A DNA stretch of 34,436 bases. It comes from JALZBN01 sp035525375 (GTDB lineage: Bacteria; Actinomycetota; Acidimicrobiia; Acidimicrobiales; AC-14). Position numbers and translations under genes: made by a program. Of this stretch, positions 14,797-22,374 are shown in pieces. The stretch is from contig DATLEI010000069.1 in the NCBI GenBank assembly GCA_035525375.1, positions 1 to 34,436 on the forward strand. The letters run 5' to 3'. Each line of letters begins with the position of its first letter. Position 1 is the first letter of the stretch. The notes under the pieces are model-generated. The model was given only the letters and a program-made list of their open reading frames with translations, was not told the DNA's origin and did not search any database.

Positions 14797-15444
14797 TTAC
14801 ACATGCGACCGACTAATGAAGAAGAGCGCCGTGAGGATGATCGCCCAGGCGATGTTGCCGTATTGCCAGAACAGGGCGACCGCACGGACTGGCTCTGCCT
14901 GTTCCCGGCCGAAGTGCCCAGCCAGCGTGCGACAGCCAACGATCACGATCATGACCACGCCGATGATGACGTGAACGAGGTGGTACCCGATGAGGAGGTC
15001 GTACATAGACCCGTAGGAATGACGGGCGATGCCGAACGGCGCTTTCGACATCGAATACCACTGCAGGTTGGCCATGGCGAGGCCGAACACGATTGTGAGC
15101 CCCATCGCGGCGATGGCGTTGCCCACGTCGTGGCGGCGAACGGCGTACAGCACCCATCCCATCGAGATAGCGGACATGGCGGCGGTGATCGTGACGACAG
15201 TCGGGAGGTAGACGTCGAGTCGGACGCCCCGAGGAGGCCACGACGCCGCGCCTCCCTTCAGGGCGAAGAAGGCGGCGAGAAACACGCCGAGGAGCATTAG
15301 GTCGGCCGCGAGGATGAGGGCCATGCCCATCACGGTGGCACCTGGGATCGAGGGGGGTGATGCCGTGGCGCGCCGTGCGCCGGAGGGCAGGGCCAGCGTC
15401 GGGGCCGGCTCAGCCGGCGGCGGGGTGGTCGTAACTGCCGTCAC
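14797..15444 (-). CDS. Second heme-copper oxidase subunit III-like protein
   Basis: The protein is 215 aa with five helices after a Pro/Ala-rich N-terminus. Subunit III landmarks remain: MGMALILAADLMLLGVFLAA (where the usual Glu is Asp), LIGYHLVHVIIGVVMI and FWQYGNIAWAIILTALFF. It starts at GTG 15444-15442, overlapping the stop of the degenerate subunit I gene (GTGA), so the two are translated together and probably form one complex. It is distinct from the CtaE encoded 5 kb downstream. The sequence is too diverged to assign a proton-related role. Confidence 0.8.
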   Translation of the reverse strand: MTAVTTTPPPAEPAPTLALPSGARRATASPPSIPGATVMGMALILAADLMLLGVFLAAFFALKGGAASWPPRGVRLDVYLPTVVTITAAMSAISMGWVLYAVRRHDVGNAIAAMGLTIVFGLAMANLQWYSMSKAPFGIARHSYGSMYDLLIGYHLVHVIIGVVMIVIVGCRTLAGHFGREQAEPVRAVALFWQYGNIAWAIILTALFFISRSHV

Positions 15445-17162
15445 CGGCTCGCTCCTACGACGTCGGCCTTGGTTTGTTGGTCGTCGACTCCCGGTTCGAG
15501 TGCCGGCGCGTCGACGACCGGCGATACCCCTGCGGCGGCGAGGTCGAGCACCGGTGCCTCCGATCGCACTTCGGGGATGGCGTGGAAGTTGTGCGGCGGT
15601 GGCGGGGAAGCGGTCGCCCATTCGAGCGTGTGACCACCCCAGGGGTCGGCCTCGGCCTTCCGTCCATACCGAAGGACGATGCTCACGACAACGTTGATCA
15701 CGAGGACGAGTAGGGCCAGTCCGATTATCACTGCCCCGATGGTCGAGGCGATGTTGGCTGGCTCCCAACCCCTGTCGTCCGGGTAGGAAGCCAAGTGGAT
15801 GTGCATGTGCTGGAGGCCCAGTACGTACATCGGCAGGAACGCGAGTTGCGTTCCGACCAGGAGGAGCAGGAATTGGACATGTCCGAGCCCAGCGCTGAGA
15901 TGACGGCCCCACATCTTTGGTGCCCAGTAGTGAAGGGCGGCGACGAACGCGAACGTTGCGGTACCGAAGTAAAGAGTGTGCTGAGTGGCGACCGCCCAAT
16001 AGGTGCGGTGCGTGCCGGTACCGGACCGGACGGCGAGCACGGTTGCACCCACGAGACCAACCGCGAGGACGGTGACGGCGCCCAACGCGTGGAGCATGGG
16101 GATTGCCCGGAGATCGGGCGGTGCTGCGCCTGGCGCCCCCCGCTGCGACCGCCGCCCTTGGGCCAGTGCCGAGCCGAGCGTGCCCAGCCAGTTGAGTACC
16201 AGCGAAGCAACGGGCAGGAGCACGAGCAGGGCACCGACGGCGAAGAGGTATCTGACGTTTCCCAGGTCGGGGAGCTCACTACCCCAGCCCGCGAAGGCCA
16301 GTACACCGATGGCACCGATCGCGCCCAGCGCCCGGCTGTGAGAGAAGAGGCGGCGGCGGGAGAACACGGCGACGATCTCTGTAAGCACGCCGAGAGCGGG
16401 CAGAAGCAACGCCCATAGAAGGGGGTAGGCCGCGAACCAGAACAATCGTGGCCACATGGCCGGGTTGCCGCCACCCGAACCGGTGAAGCCATTGAAGATG
16501 CGCGCGCCGTAGTGACGATCGGCGAACAGCATGGCCAGCGCACCCATGAGGACAGGTAGGGCGAAGAGAAGTACGGCGCTGGAAACCAGCACTGACCAGG
16601 TAAAAATCGGTGACCGGCGCTGCGTCAATCCTGGAGCCCGGAACTTCACGATCGTCACGATCAGGTTGACGGCGGCAATCAAGAGCGCGGCACCGACAGT
16701 GATCAGACCGAGGATGAGCAAGTCGAGAGCGTCACCGCTGTACGCCTTCCCCTCCGCCAGAGGCGTGTTGAGCGCCCACCCGTTGACCACCTCGGCGCCG
16801 GTTGCGAAGGGTGAGGTGACGATGGCTGCCGCGCCGGCCACGAGTAGCCAGAGCGAGAAGGCCTGGACCCTCGGGAACGCGAGGCGGGCGGCTCCTATCT
16901 GCAGGGGCACCATCGCCGTCGCAACGCCGATCCACGCAGGCGCCAAGAACAGGAAGATTCCGAAGACACCGTGGAGCGTGAACAGTTGGCGATAGGTGTT
17001 CACCTCGAGGACGTCTGTGTCGGGCGCGGTGAGCTGTGCTCGAAGGATCAGGGCGAGCACCCCGGTCGCAACGAGAAACAGAAGCGCTACCGCGATGAAG
17101 AGTGTGCCGACAGTCTTGTGATCGGCGCTACGCCCCTCGCGTTCAGGTGTGGTCGTGGTCAT
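15441..17162 (-). CDS. Heme-copper oxidase subunit I paralogue lacking the binuclear centre
   Basis: This is an intact 573-codon frame that aligns along the whole 12-helix core of CtaD. The low-spin heme ligands are kept: H64 (FTLHG) and H395 (ATQH). The heme a3 histidine is Thr393. CuB ligands are gone: HPEVY reads YPLLW (Tyr246, Leu248, Trp250) and the His pair is Pro298-Asp299. The D-channel Asp, K-channel Lys and the Arg pair near heme propionates are also replaced. It cannot reduce oxygen by the known mechanism; it may carry one bis-His heme for electron transfer or have a structural or regulatory role. No frameshift is seen, and its stop overlaps the next start (GTGA). Confidence 0.85.
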   Translation of the reverse strand: MTTTTPEREGRSADHKTVGTLFIAVALLFLVATGVLALILRAQLTAPDTDVLEVNTYRQLFTLHGVFGIFLFLAPAWIGVATAMVPLQIGAARLAFPRVQAFSLWLLVAGAAAIVTSPFATGAEVVNGWALNTPLAEGKAYSGDALDLLILGLITVGAALLIAAVNLIVTIVKFRAPGLTQRRSPIFTWSVLVSSAVLLFALPVLMGALAMLFADRHYGARIFNGFTGSGGGNPAMWPRLFWFAAYPLLWALLLPALGVLTEIVAVFSRRRLFSHSRALGAIGAIGVLAFAGWGSELPDLGNVRYLFAVGALLVLLPVASLVLNWLGTLGSALAQGRRSQRGAPGAAPPDLRAIPMLHALGAVTVLAVGLVGATVLAVRSGTGTHRTYWAVATQHTLYFGTATFAFVAALHYWAPKMWGRHLSAGLGHVQFLLLLVGTQLAFLPMYVLGLQHMHIHLASYPDDRGWEPANIASTIGAVIIGLALLVLVINVVVSIVLRYGRKAEADPWGGHTLEWATASPPPPHNFHAIPEVRSEAPVLDLAAAGVSPVVDAPALEPGVDDQQTKADVVGASR

Positions 17163-17177
17163 CGCGTCGTCAGTATT

Positions 17178-18071
17178 TCAGCCGAGCAGCAGCTGATCGA
17201 CGGCCATTGCGCCGAAGAGCAGCGTGACGTAGGTGATGGAGAACCCGAACAGGCGCATCGCCCGCGCTGGCGTGGCGTTCTTCACCAGCTGTACTGCGTA
17301 GTAGGTGAAGATTGCGCCCAAGGCGACAGCGGCGACAGCGTAGATCCCGCCCATGTTGCCAACCGGCCAAAACACCAATGTCGTCGCCCACAGCACCAGT
17401 GTGTAGCCGACGATGCGTCGCGCTGTGGCTCCGAGGCTCACAACGACCGGAAGCATGGGCACATCCGCGGCCGCGTAGTCCTCGCGATAGCGAATCGCTA
17501 GGGCCCAAAAATGTGGGGGTGTCCACCAAAAGATCACGCCGAACAACACGATCGGAGCGAGCCCGAGTGAGTTGGTCACGGCGGCCCAGCCGACGAGTAC
17601 CGGAACGGCCCCGGCCGCCCCACCGATGACGATGTTCTGGGTGGACGTTCGCTTGAGCCAGATCGTGTAGACGAAGACATAGAAGAGCGTGGCACTCAGT
17701 GCCAGGGCCGCGCTCAGCGGGTTCACGAGGACGGTCAGCTCGACGGCGGCCGCAACTTCCAAGGCGATCGCAAAGATCAGTGCATTTCGGGGAGAGATCG
17801 CCCCGGTCACCAGCGGCCGGTTGCGAGTGCGATGCATCAGCTTGTCGATGTCACGATCGACGTACATGTTGATGGCGTTCGCGCCGCCTGCCGCCAGCGC
17901 CCCACCAATGAGAGTGGCAAGGATCAACCACCCCGACGGGAGCCCTCTCTCGGCCACAACCATGGTCGGCACGGTCGTGACAAGGAGCAGCTCGATGATC
18001 CGCGGCTTGGTCAGAGATACGTACGCCGCTACTCGATCGCGCGCGGATAGGGCAGGGGTAGCGGGGAGCAT
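17178..18071 (-). CDS. ctaB: Protoheme IX farnesyltransferase (heme O synthase)
   Basis: The protein is 297 aa with about nine helices. The prenyltransferase motif reads NAINMYVDRDIDKLMHRTRN (N-x-x-x-D-x-x-x-D), with a second conserved segment YREDYAAADVPMLPVV. It converts heme B to heme O, the first step to heme A of aa3-type oxidases. ATG 18071 is chosen; GTG 18074, one codon upstream, is also possible. A TATCGT -10 box lies 8 bases before the ATG. It is the first gene of the long minus-strand respiratory run; ctaA (heme A synthase) is not in the window. Confidence 0.95.
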   Translation of the reverse strand: MLPATPALSARDRVAAYVSLTKPRIIELLLVTTVPTMVVAERGLPSGWLILATLIGGALAAGGANAINMYVDRDIDKLMHRTRNRPLVTGAISPRNALIFAIALEVAAAVELTVLVNPLSAALALSATLFYVFVYTIWLKRTSTQNIVIGGAAGAVPVLVGWAAVTNSLGLAPIVLFGVIFWWTPPHFWALAIRYREDYAAADVPMLPVVVSLGATARRIVGYTLVLWATTLVFWPVGNMGGIYAVAAVALGAIFTYYAVQLVKNATPARAMRLFGFSITYVTLLFGAMAVDQLLLG

Positions 18072-18079
18072 CACCGGGG

Positions 18080-18085
18080 ACGATA
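18080..18085 (-). promoter_or_regulatory. -10 box of ctaB (leaderless)
   Basis: On the minus strand TATCGT lies 8 bases before the ctaB ATG, predicting a transcript that begins at or very near the start codon. This is the likely main promoter for the 12-kb oxidase run, because all following genes are closely spaced. Confidence 0.5.
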
Positions 18086-18086
18086 C

Positions 18087-18099
18087 GGCCCGACGGGCC
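18087..18099. repeat. Inverted repeat GGCCC-GAC-GGGCC beside the ctaB promoter
   Basis: A perfect 5-bp inverted repeat with a 3-base centre lies directly upstream of the ctaB -10 box, inside the -10/-35 spacer. It could be an operator. It has no T-run on either side, so it is not a typical terminator. Confidence 0.35.
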
Positions 18100-18145
18100 C
18101 CAGGCTCAAAAGCGCAGGAGACTTAGGCAGCTGAGGCGGGACGGA

Positions 18146-18151
18146 TAGGGT
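18146..18151 (+). promoter_or_regulatory. -10 box upstream of the BTAD regulator
   Basis: TAGGGT lies 8 bases before ATG 18160. The spacing equals that of other leaderless promoters in the window, so either translation starts at 18160 or a leader of about 306 bases precedes ATG 18466. Confidence 0.4.
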
Positions 18152-18465
18152 GGGCGGACATGGGCTGGTGTCACGAGTTCGGATGCCAGATCGTGGGAGG
18201 TTGCGACCACGCCATGGTTGCCGGGGAAGGTTCGTGTAGCTGCCAAGAGTGTGATTTTGTCTGTACCGGCAGGTTTGGCGGGTGTGGCGACGTTTGGGCG
18301 CGAGGGCCTCGCCTGGTTCAAGCTGTGCGTGTAGGTAGCTCTTCAACCCTTGAGGGACTCTCTCAGGAGCCAGTTTCCTGGGACTCGGCCGATGAGAGCG
18401 CGTGGGGGGAACCGGATGTTGATGCCGACCGGGTGCAAGTTGATGAAGGAGACGGGGGTGAGCGC
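18152..18465 (+). other. Leader or extended N-terminus of the BTAD regulator (unresolved)
   Basis: This stretch is open in frame with the regulator. Its translation is odd: eight Cys in the first 42 residues (WCHEFGC, GGCDH, CSCQEC, FVCTG, GGCGD), then no recognisable domain. Roughly 40 per cent of third codon positions are A or T by hand count. It also contains stem potential: TGCCGG paired with CCGGCA, CCCT-TG-AGGG, and CAGGA paired with TCCTG. It could be a structured 5' leader or a Cys-rich domain. No known riboswitch class was recognised. Confidence 0.35.
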
Positions 18466-21273
18466 ATGACCGACGGTGGCTTTTCCTCGGGCTTTGACCC
18501 GGTAGACGAGAGCGACTATCTCGCCGAGGAGCCTCCGGAACCACGACCCGACGCCATTGCGGCTCAGGAGAGCGCGGCCGAAGCTAGCAATTTCGGACAA
18601 CCCGATCCGGCTGCTTTGGTCGTCGCGTGGCTCCGGCGCGGCTTTGACGGACTTCACGTTGAGGTGCAGCAGCTGGCGTCTGCCATCGAGCAGCAGCAGG
18701 CCGACCTCATTCGGATGAGCGAGGCTCAGTCGGCGCTTACCAGGATCGCAGAGTCCCAGGCGCTTCTCGGTCAAGCCGTGGAGTCGCAGTCTTCGGAGAT
18801 CAATGTGTCGCTGGCCGAGCTCGAAGGCTGTGCCGCACAACTGCGAAACGAGGCGTCGAACCTGCAGCGTCTGCGCGACGAGTTGTCCGTCGGCATCGGT
18901 GCCGTGTTGCTGGAACTCCGAGAGGCGCTCACAGCGGAGCTAGCGGGGATCGTTGCTCAAGCGGTCGAGCCGGTCGTTGGCGCCGCCGTTGTTGACCTTT
19001 CGGCTCGGATCGACGAGGCCCAAACTCGAATCGAGCAGTTGGATGATCCGATGGTTGCTCTTCGCATGGTGACTGACGAGCTGAACCAGCGCGTACCGGC
19101 GATCGTGCGGGAAGCGGTCCGTTCGGCGCTGGCAACGTCCGGCGCGCCGCAGGGTCCAGTACCGATACCTCAGCCAGAGCCCTTTTTTGAACCGTCAGCA
19201 CCCGAGGTCCAGCCTCCGGAGGCGGCCTTGGGCGCAGCAGTTGGTGAGCTGCCCCCGAATGACCCTGGCGTGGCCTTACGCGTCGCCGCCCCGGAGGCAC
19301 CGCCGGTGTCATCGGCTGCGGAGGATGCCGGGTTCTTCGTCGCCGCCGGCGCGGATGAGTCGCCTGCGGCAACTGCTGTGCCCGGCGCAACGGACCAGGA
19401 ATGGCCAGCGGAACCGCAGGTGGAGCTAGCTATTGAAGAGCCGGTCGCGATATCGGCCGAGCCGGTTGCCGCGCCAGTGGAGCCAGTCGCCGAGCCATTG
19501 GCGGAACGGCCTGCGGAACCGCTCGTCGACTCCCCTGCCGAGCCGCTCGTTGACGCCATCCGCGTCGGTGTTGGGGTGGTGGAAGACGAGCTCGGGGGCA
19601 CCGAGGTGACGTGCGTCATGCCGGGCGTTGCGGTTGGCCCTTCGCTCGCGTTGGCCGTCACGGCCTCGCTCGAGCGCTCGCGGATTCGCCGGCGGCGACG
19701 CCGGCGCGCCGGGCCCCCTGGGGCGGGACTCCACCGGCGCGATCCCTATGTCGGTGACGTTGGCCAACGGCTTGAGCGATTCGCACTCGCCCGTGGTGAC
19801 CGTGCGTTTGAAGCCCGAGACGCTGATGCACTGCCAGAGCTCCGAGTCGCGGCAGGCGAGTATGGGGGCCACGAGTTTGCGATCGATCTGGGCGTCCTGG
19901 GCTGTTTGTGCCTGGTCGGAACGCAGGCGGCAGACGTCGCCCGGGCCCTCGCCGCGTCGCTCCTGGCTCAGCCGGCGCGCGCCCAATCGGAAGTCCTCTC
20001 TATCGGCGATCTGTTCCCGGACGGCCCGACTGTTCCCGGGTTGACCCGCACCGAGAGCGCCCGCGCCGCACTCGATCGGCTCGAGGCTGAGATTGCAGAC
20101 CGCGCCGAGCGCTTGGCCGACGATGGTGCAGAGAGTGTTGCCGTCTACAACGCCCGCCATCCGGACGCGCCGGTAACTCCGCTTCTGATTTCCGCTGTGC
20201 GACTTGCCGAGGACGAGAGCCAGCGGCTCGAAGCGCTTGTGTCCGAGGGTGGTCACTGTGGCATCGCCGCCGTCATTGTCGACGCCCAGCTCGACGGCTC
20301 ACCGACGCTCCGGCTCAAGCGCGGGGGAGTTGTAGAGAGGTTGCATCCCGAGACCACGCTTGGAGGTCTCATCGGCGCCAGGCTGTTCCTGCTGTCATCG
20401 GACTCGATTGCTCAAATCCTTGAAGTTCTCGCCGCCGCTCGAACTGACTCCGACGATGTAACGGTCGCCGACGACGAACCTTTTGTCGTCGTCGATCCTC
20501 CGGGCGAAGTGCCCATCCAGGTTCAGTTGCTCGGCCCATATCGGATCGACGCTGCCGGCAAGGAGATCCGTAGTGGCTTGCGCGCCAAGGCACGCGAACT
20601 GCTTGCCTTCTATCTCCTCCATCCCGAGGGAACCACCCTCGACACTGCGACAGAGGCCTTGTGGCCGGAAGCCGACCCGGGTCGAGGCTCGGAATGGTTC
20701 TGGACTGCTCTCGGTAATCTGCGCAGCCTCTTACGAAGCACCACCGGGATCAAAGAGCTCAAGGTCATCGAGCGCGAGGGTGACATCTACAAGGTCGAGC
20801 CCATCTTCGATGTCGACCTCTGGCGCCTCCAGCAAGTCCTCGATGAGGCCAGCACCAACGGCAATCGCGCCGGCAACGATGTCGGAGGCGACGAGTTGTG
20901 GGCGGAGTGCCTACAACGTGCCGCCGAGCTCTACACCAGTGAGTTGCTGGAGGGAGCCGATTGGGCCTGGGCCAGAGTGCCCCGAGACGATCTCCGCCGC
21001 CGGGCCGTCGACGTGTTGGTGTCGCTCTCCGCGACCCGTCTCGTTACCGGCGACATCCGGGGGGCGCTCGATGTGCTCGAAAAGGCCATCGACGTCGACC
21101 CCTACGCCGAGCAGCTCTACCGCCGCATCATTCGCCTGCACAGCAAGCTCTCCCGGCCCGATGCAGTCACTGCCACGTTCCGCCGCCTGAAGACTCGTCT
21201 GGCCGAAATCGATCTCGAGCCGACGGCGGAGAGCGAGAATCTCTCCCGCGAGCTCTCAGTGGCAGGGGCCTGA
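18466..21273 (+). CDS. Large coiled-coil / BTAD (SARP-type) transcriptional regulator
   Basis: The protein is 935 aa from ATG 18466. An acidic N-terminus is followed by a long coiled coil (about 62-215), a Pro/Ala/Glu-rich spacer with EPVAxPVEPVAEPLAE-type repeats (about 322-365), and an Arg run (about 404-416). A middle alpha/beta region (about 455-660) starts FAIDLGVLGCLCLVG and has no Walker motif. An OmpR-type winged helix starts at about 683 (VQLLGPYRID), and a bacterial transcriptional activation domain lies at about 782-930 (DVDLWRLQQVL, LRRRAVDVLVSLS, YAEQLYRRIIRLHSK). Such proteins act as DNA-binding activators in actinobacteria. An in-frame ATG at 18160 would add 102 Cys-rich residues. 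Confidence 0.75.
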   Translation: MTDGGFSSGFDPVDESDYLAEEPPEPRPDAIAAQESAAEASNFGQPDPAALVVAWLRRGFDGLHVEVQQLASAIEQQQADLIRMSEAQSALTRIAESQALLGQAVESQSSEINVSLAELEGCAAQLRNEASNLQRLRDELSVGIGAVLLELREALTAELAGIVAQAVEPVVGAAVVDLSARIDEAQTRIEQLDDPMVALRMVTDELNQRVPAIVREAVRSALATSGAPQGPVPIPQPEPFFEPSAPEVQPPEAALGAAVGELPPNDPGVALRVAAPEAPPVSSAAEDAGFFVAAGADESPAATAVPGATDQEWPAEPQVELAIEEPVAISAEPVAAPVEPVAEPLAERPAEPLVDSPAEPLVDAIRVGVGVVEDELGGTEVTCVMPGVAVGPSLALAVTASLERSRIRRRRRRRAGPPGAGLHRRDPYVGDVGQRLERFALARGDRAFEARDADALPELRVAAGEYGGHEFAIDLGVLGCLCLVGTQAADVARALAASLLAQPARAQSEVLSIGDLFPDGPTVPGLTRTESARAALDRLEAEIADRAERLADDGAESVAVYNARHPDAPVTPLLISAVRLAEDESQRLEALVSEGGHCGIAAVIVDAQLDGSPTLRLKRGGVVERLHPETTLGGLIGARLFLLSSDSIAQILEVLAAARTDSDDVTVADDEPFVVVDPPGEVPIQVQLLGPYRIDAAGKEIRSGLRAKARELLAFYLLHPEGTTLDTATEALWPEADPGRGSEWFWTALGNLRSLLRSTTGIKELKVIEREGDIYKVEPIFDVDLWRLQQVLDEASTNGNRAGNDVGGDELWAECLQRAAELYTSELLEGADWAWARVPRDDLRRRAVDVLVSLSATRLVTGDIRGALDVLEKAIDVDPYAEQLYRRIIRLHSKLSRPDAVTATFRRLKTRLAEIDLEPTAESENLSRELSVAGA

Positions 21274-21294
21274 ACCCAGCGTCCGGCGCGACAG

Positions 21295-21300
21295 TACGCT
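21295..21300 (+). promoter_or_regulatory. -10 box of the HhH-PHP gene (leaderless)
   Basis: TACGCT lies 9 bases before GTG 21310, predicting a leaderless or nearly leaderless mRNA for the PHP-ligase pair. It lies in the 36-base gap after the regulator gene. Confidence 0.5.
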
Positions 21301-21309
21301 CGGCGTCTC

Positions 21310-22374
21310 GTGGACCCGGTGCAGGCACTCGATCGCATCGCCTATTTGCTCGAGCGCGGTCAGTCGCCCACCTACCGGGTCAGAGCCTTCCGGACCGCGG
21401 CGTCCACGGTGCGTGCTACTGATACCGAGGAACTTCAGGCGCTGGCGGCGCGGGGGCGGCTGAGGGACCTGGCGGGTATCGGTCAAACCACAGCTGAGGT
21501 TGTAGCTGAAGCTCTCGCCGGTGGGGTGCCGGCGTATTTGGCAAAGTTGGAAGCCGAAGCGGAGGCGGATTCCGCGGCCGAAGTCGAGCTTTCGGGCCGG
21601 GCGCTCGAGATCCGCCAGGCGTTGCGCGGTGACTGCCACACACACTCCGACTGGTCCGACGGTGGTAGTCCAATTGAGGAGATGGCTCGTGCGGCGAAGG
21701 CCCTGGGCCATGACTACATAGTTCTCACTGACCATTCCCCCCGCTTGAAGGTGGCCAATGGCCTGACGCCCGAGCGCCTCCGAGAACAGCTCGAGCTCGT
21801 CAAGACGGTCAACGGTGAGCTGGCGCCATTTAGGGTCCTCACCGGCATCGAGGTCGACATCCTCGACGACGGCGCGCTCGACCAAGAGGACGAGTTGCTG
21901 GACGCTCTCGATGTCGTTGTGGCGAGCGTCCACTCGAAGCTACGGATGGAGGCACCTGCCATGACAAGGCGGATGGTGGCCGCAGTGCGGAATCCGCATG
22001 TCGACATCCTTGGGCACTGCACCGGCCGGCTAGTGCAGGGGGGGCCTCGGGGGGCGGGGCGGGGACGCTCGGACAAGCGACCCGAGTCGGAGTTTGACGC
22101 CGATGCGGTGTTCGCCGCTTGCGTCGAATCCGACACCGCAGTGGAGATCAATTCCCGTCCTGAGCGTCTCGACCCGCCCCTTCGGCTTCTCCGCATGGTC
22201 GTGGCCGCCGGTTGCAAGGTGTCGATAGACACTGATGCCCACGCACCGGGCCAGCTCGAATGGCAGGCCAGGGGCTGCAGTCGCGCCGCCGAATGCGATG
22301 TGCCCACATCGTCGATCGTCAACGCCTGGGATGCCGAGACGCTCACGACATGGGCGGCAAACCGCGCGGGATGA
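21310..22374 (+). CDS. Helix-hairpin-helix plus PHP-domain protein (PolX C-terminal-like, no polymerase)
   Basis: The protein is 354 aa from GTG 21310. Residues 1-80 form the HhH region seen at the start of family X polymerases (YLLERGQSPTYRVRAFRTAA, then GRLRDLAGIGQTTAEVV). A PHP phosphoesterase domain follows with metal-binding motifs DCHTHSDWSDG, LTDHS, VASVHSKL, GHC and IDTDAH. The polymerase palm is absent, so the gene is like a PolX stripped to its DNA-binding and 3'-phosphoesterase/nuclease parts. It overlaps the following ATP-dependent ligase by ATGA, suggesting DNA end processing followed by sealing. Nuclease activity is an inference from PHP family members. Confidence 0.83.
   Translation: MDPVQALDRIAYLLERGQSPTYRVRAFRTAASTVRATDTEELQALAARGRLRDLAGIGQTTAEVVAEALAGGVPAYLAKLEAEAEADSAAEVELSGRALEIRQALRGDCHTHSDWSDGGSPIEEMARAAKALGHDYIVLTDHSPRLKVANGLTPERLREQLELVKTVNGELAPFRVLTGIEVDILDDGALDQEDELLDALDVVVASVHSKLRMEAPAMTRRMVAAVRNPHVDILGHCTGRLVQGGPRGAGRGRSDKRPESEFDADAVFAACVESDTAVEINSRPERLDPPLRLLRMVVAAGCKVSIDTDAHAPGQLEWQARGCSRAAECDVPTSSIVNAWDAETLTTWAANRAG

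Noticed and set aside
15441..17162. Degenerate CtaD read as a nitric oxide reductase, cbb3 oxidase or a pseudogene
   Set aside because: NO reductases and cbb3 enzymes keep the six histidines, which are missing here. The frame is unbroken over 573 codons, its stop overlaps the next start, and the low-spin heme ligands are spared, which does not look like random decay.
18087..18099. GGCCCGACGGGCC as an intrinsic terminator
   Set aside because: The stem is short and no T-run follows on either strand; it lies inside the ctaB promoter spacer.
18071..18544. tmRNA, RNase P RNA, SRP RNA or a known riboswitch in the region before the BTAD gene
   Set aside because: I looked for the tmRNA tag and ends, the RNase P P4 core, the SRP tetraloop region and cobalamin/SAM/c-di-nucleotide motifs on both strands and found no convincing match.
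19660..19760. Possible frameshift in the BTAD regulator at the Arg-rich run
   Set aside because: The abrupt change to RRRRRRR looked like a frame error, but the same frame continues into a region with family-like sequence and ends in an intact BTAD domain; an Arg-rich linker after a LALAVTASLE helix is plausible.
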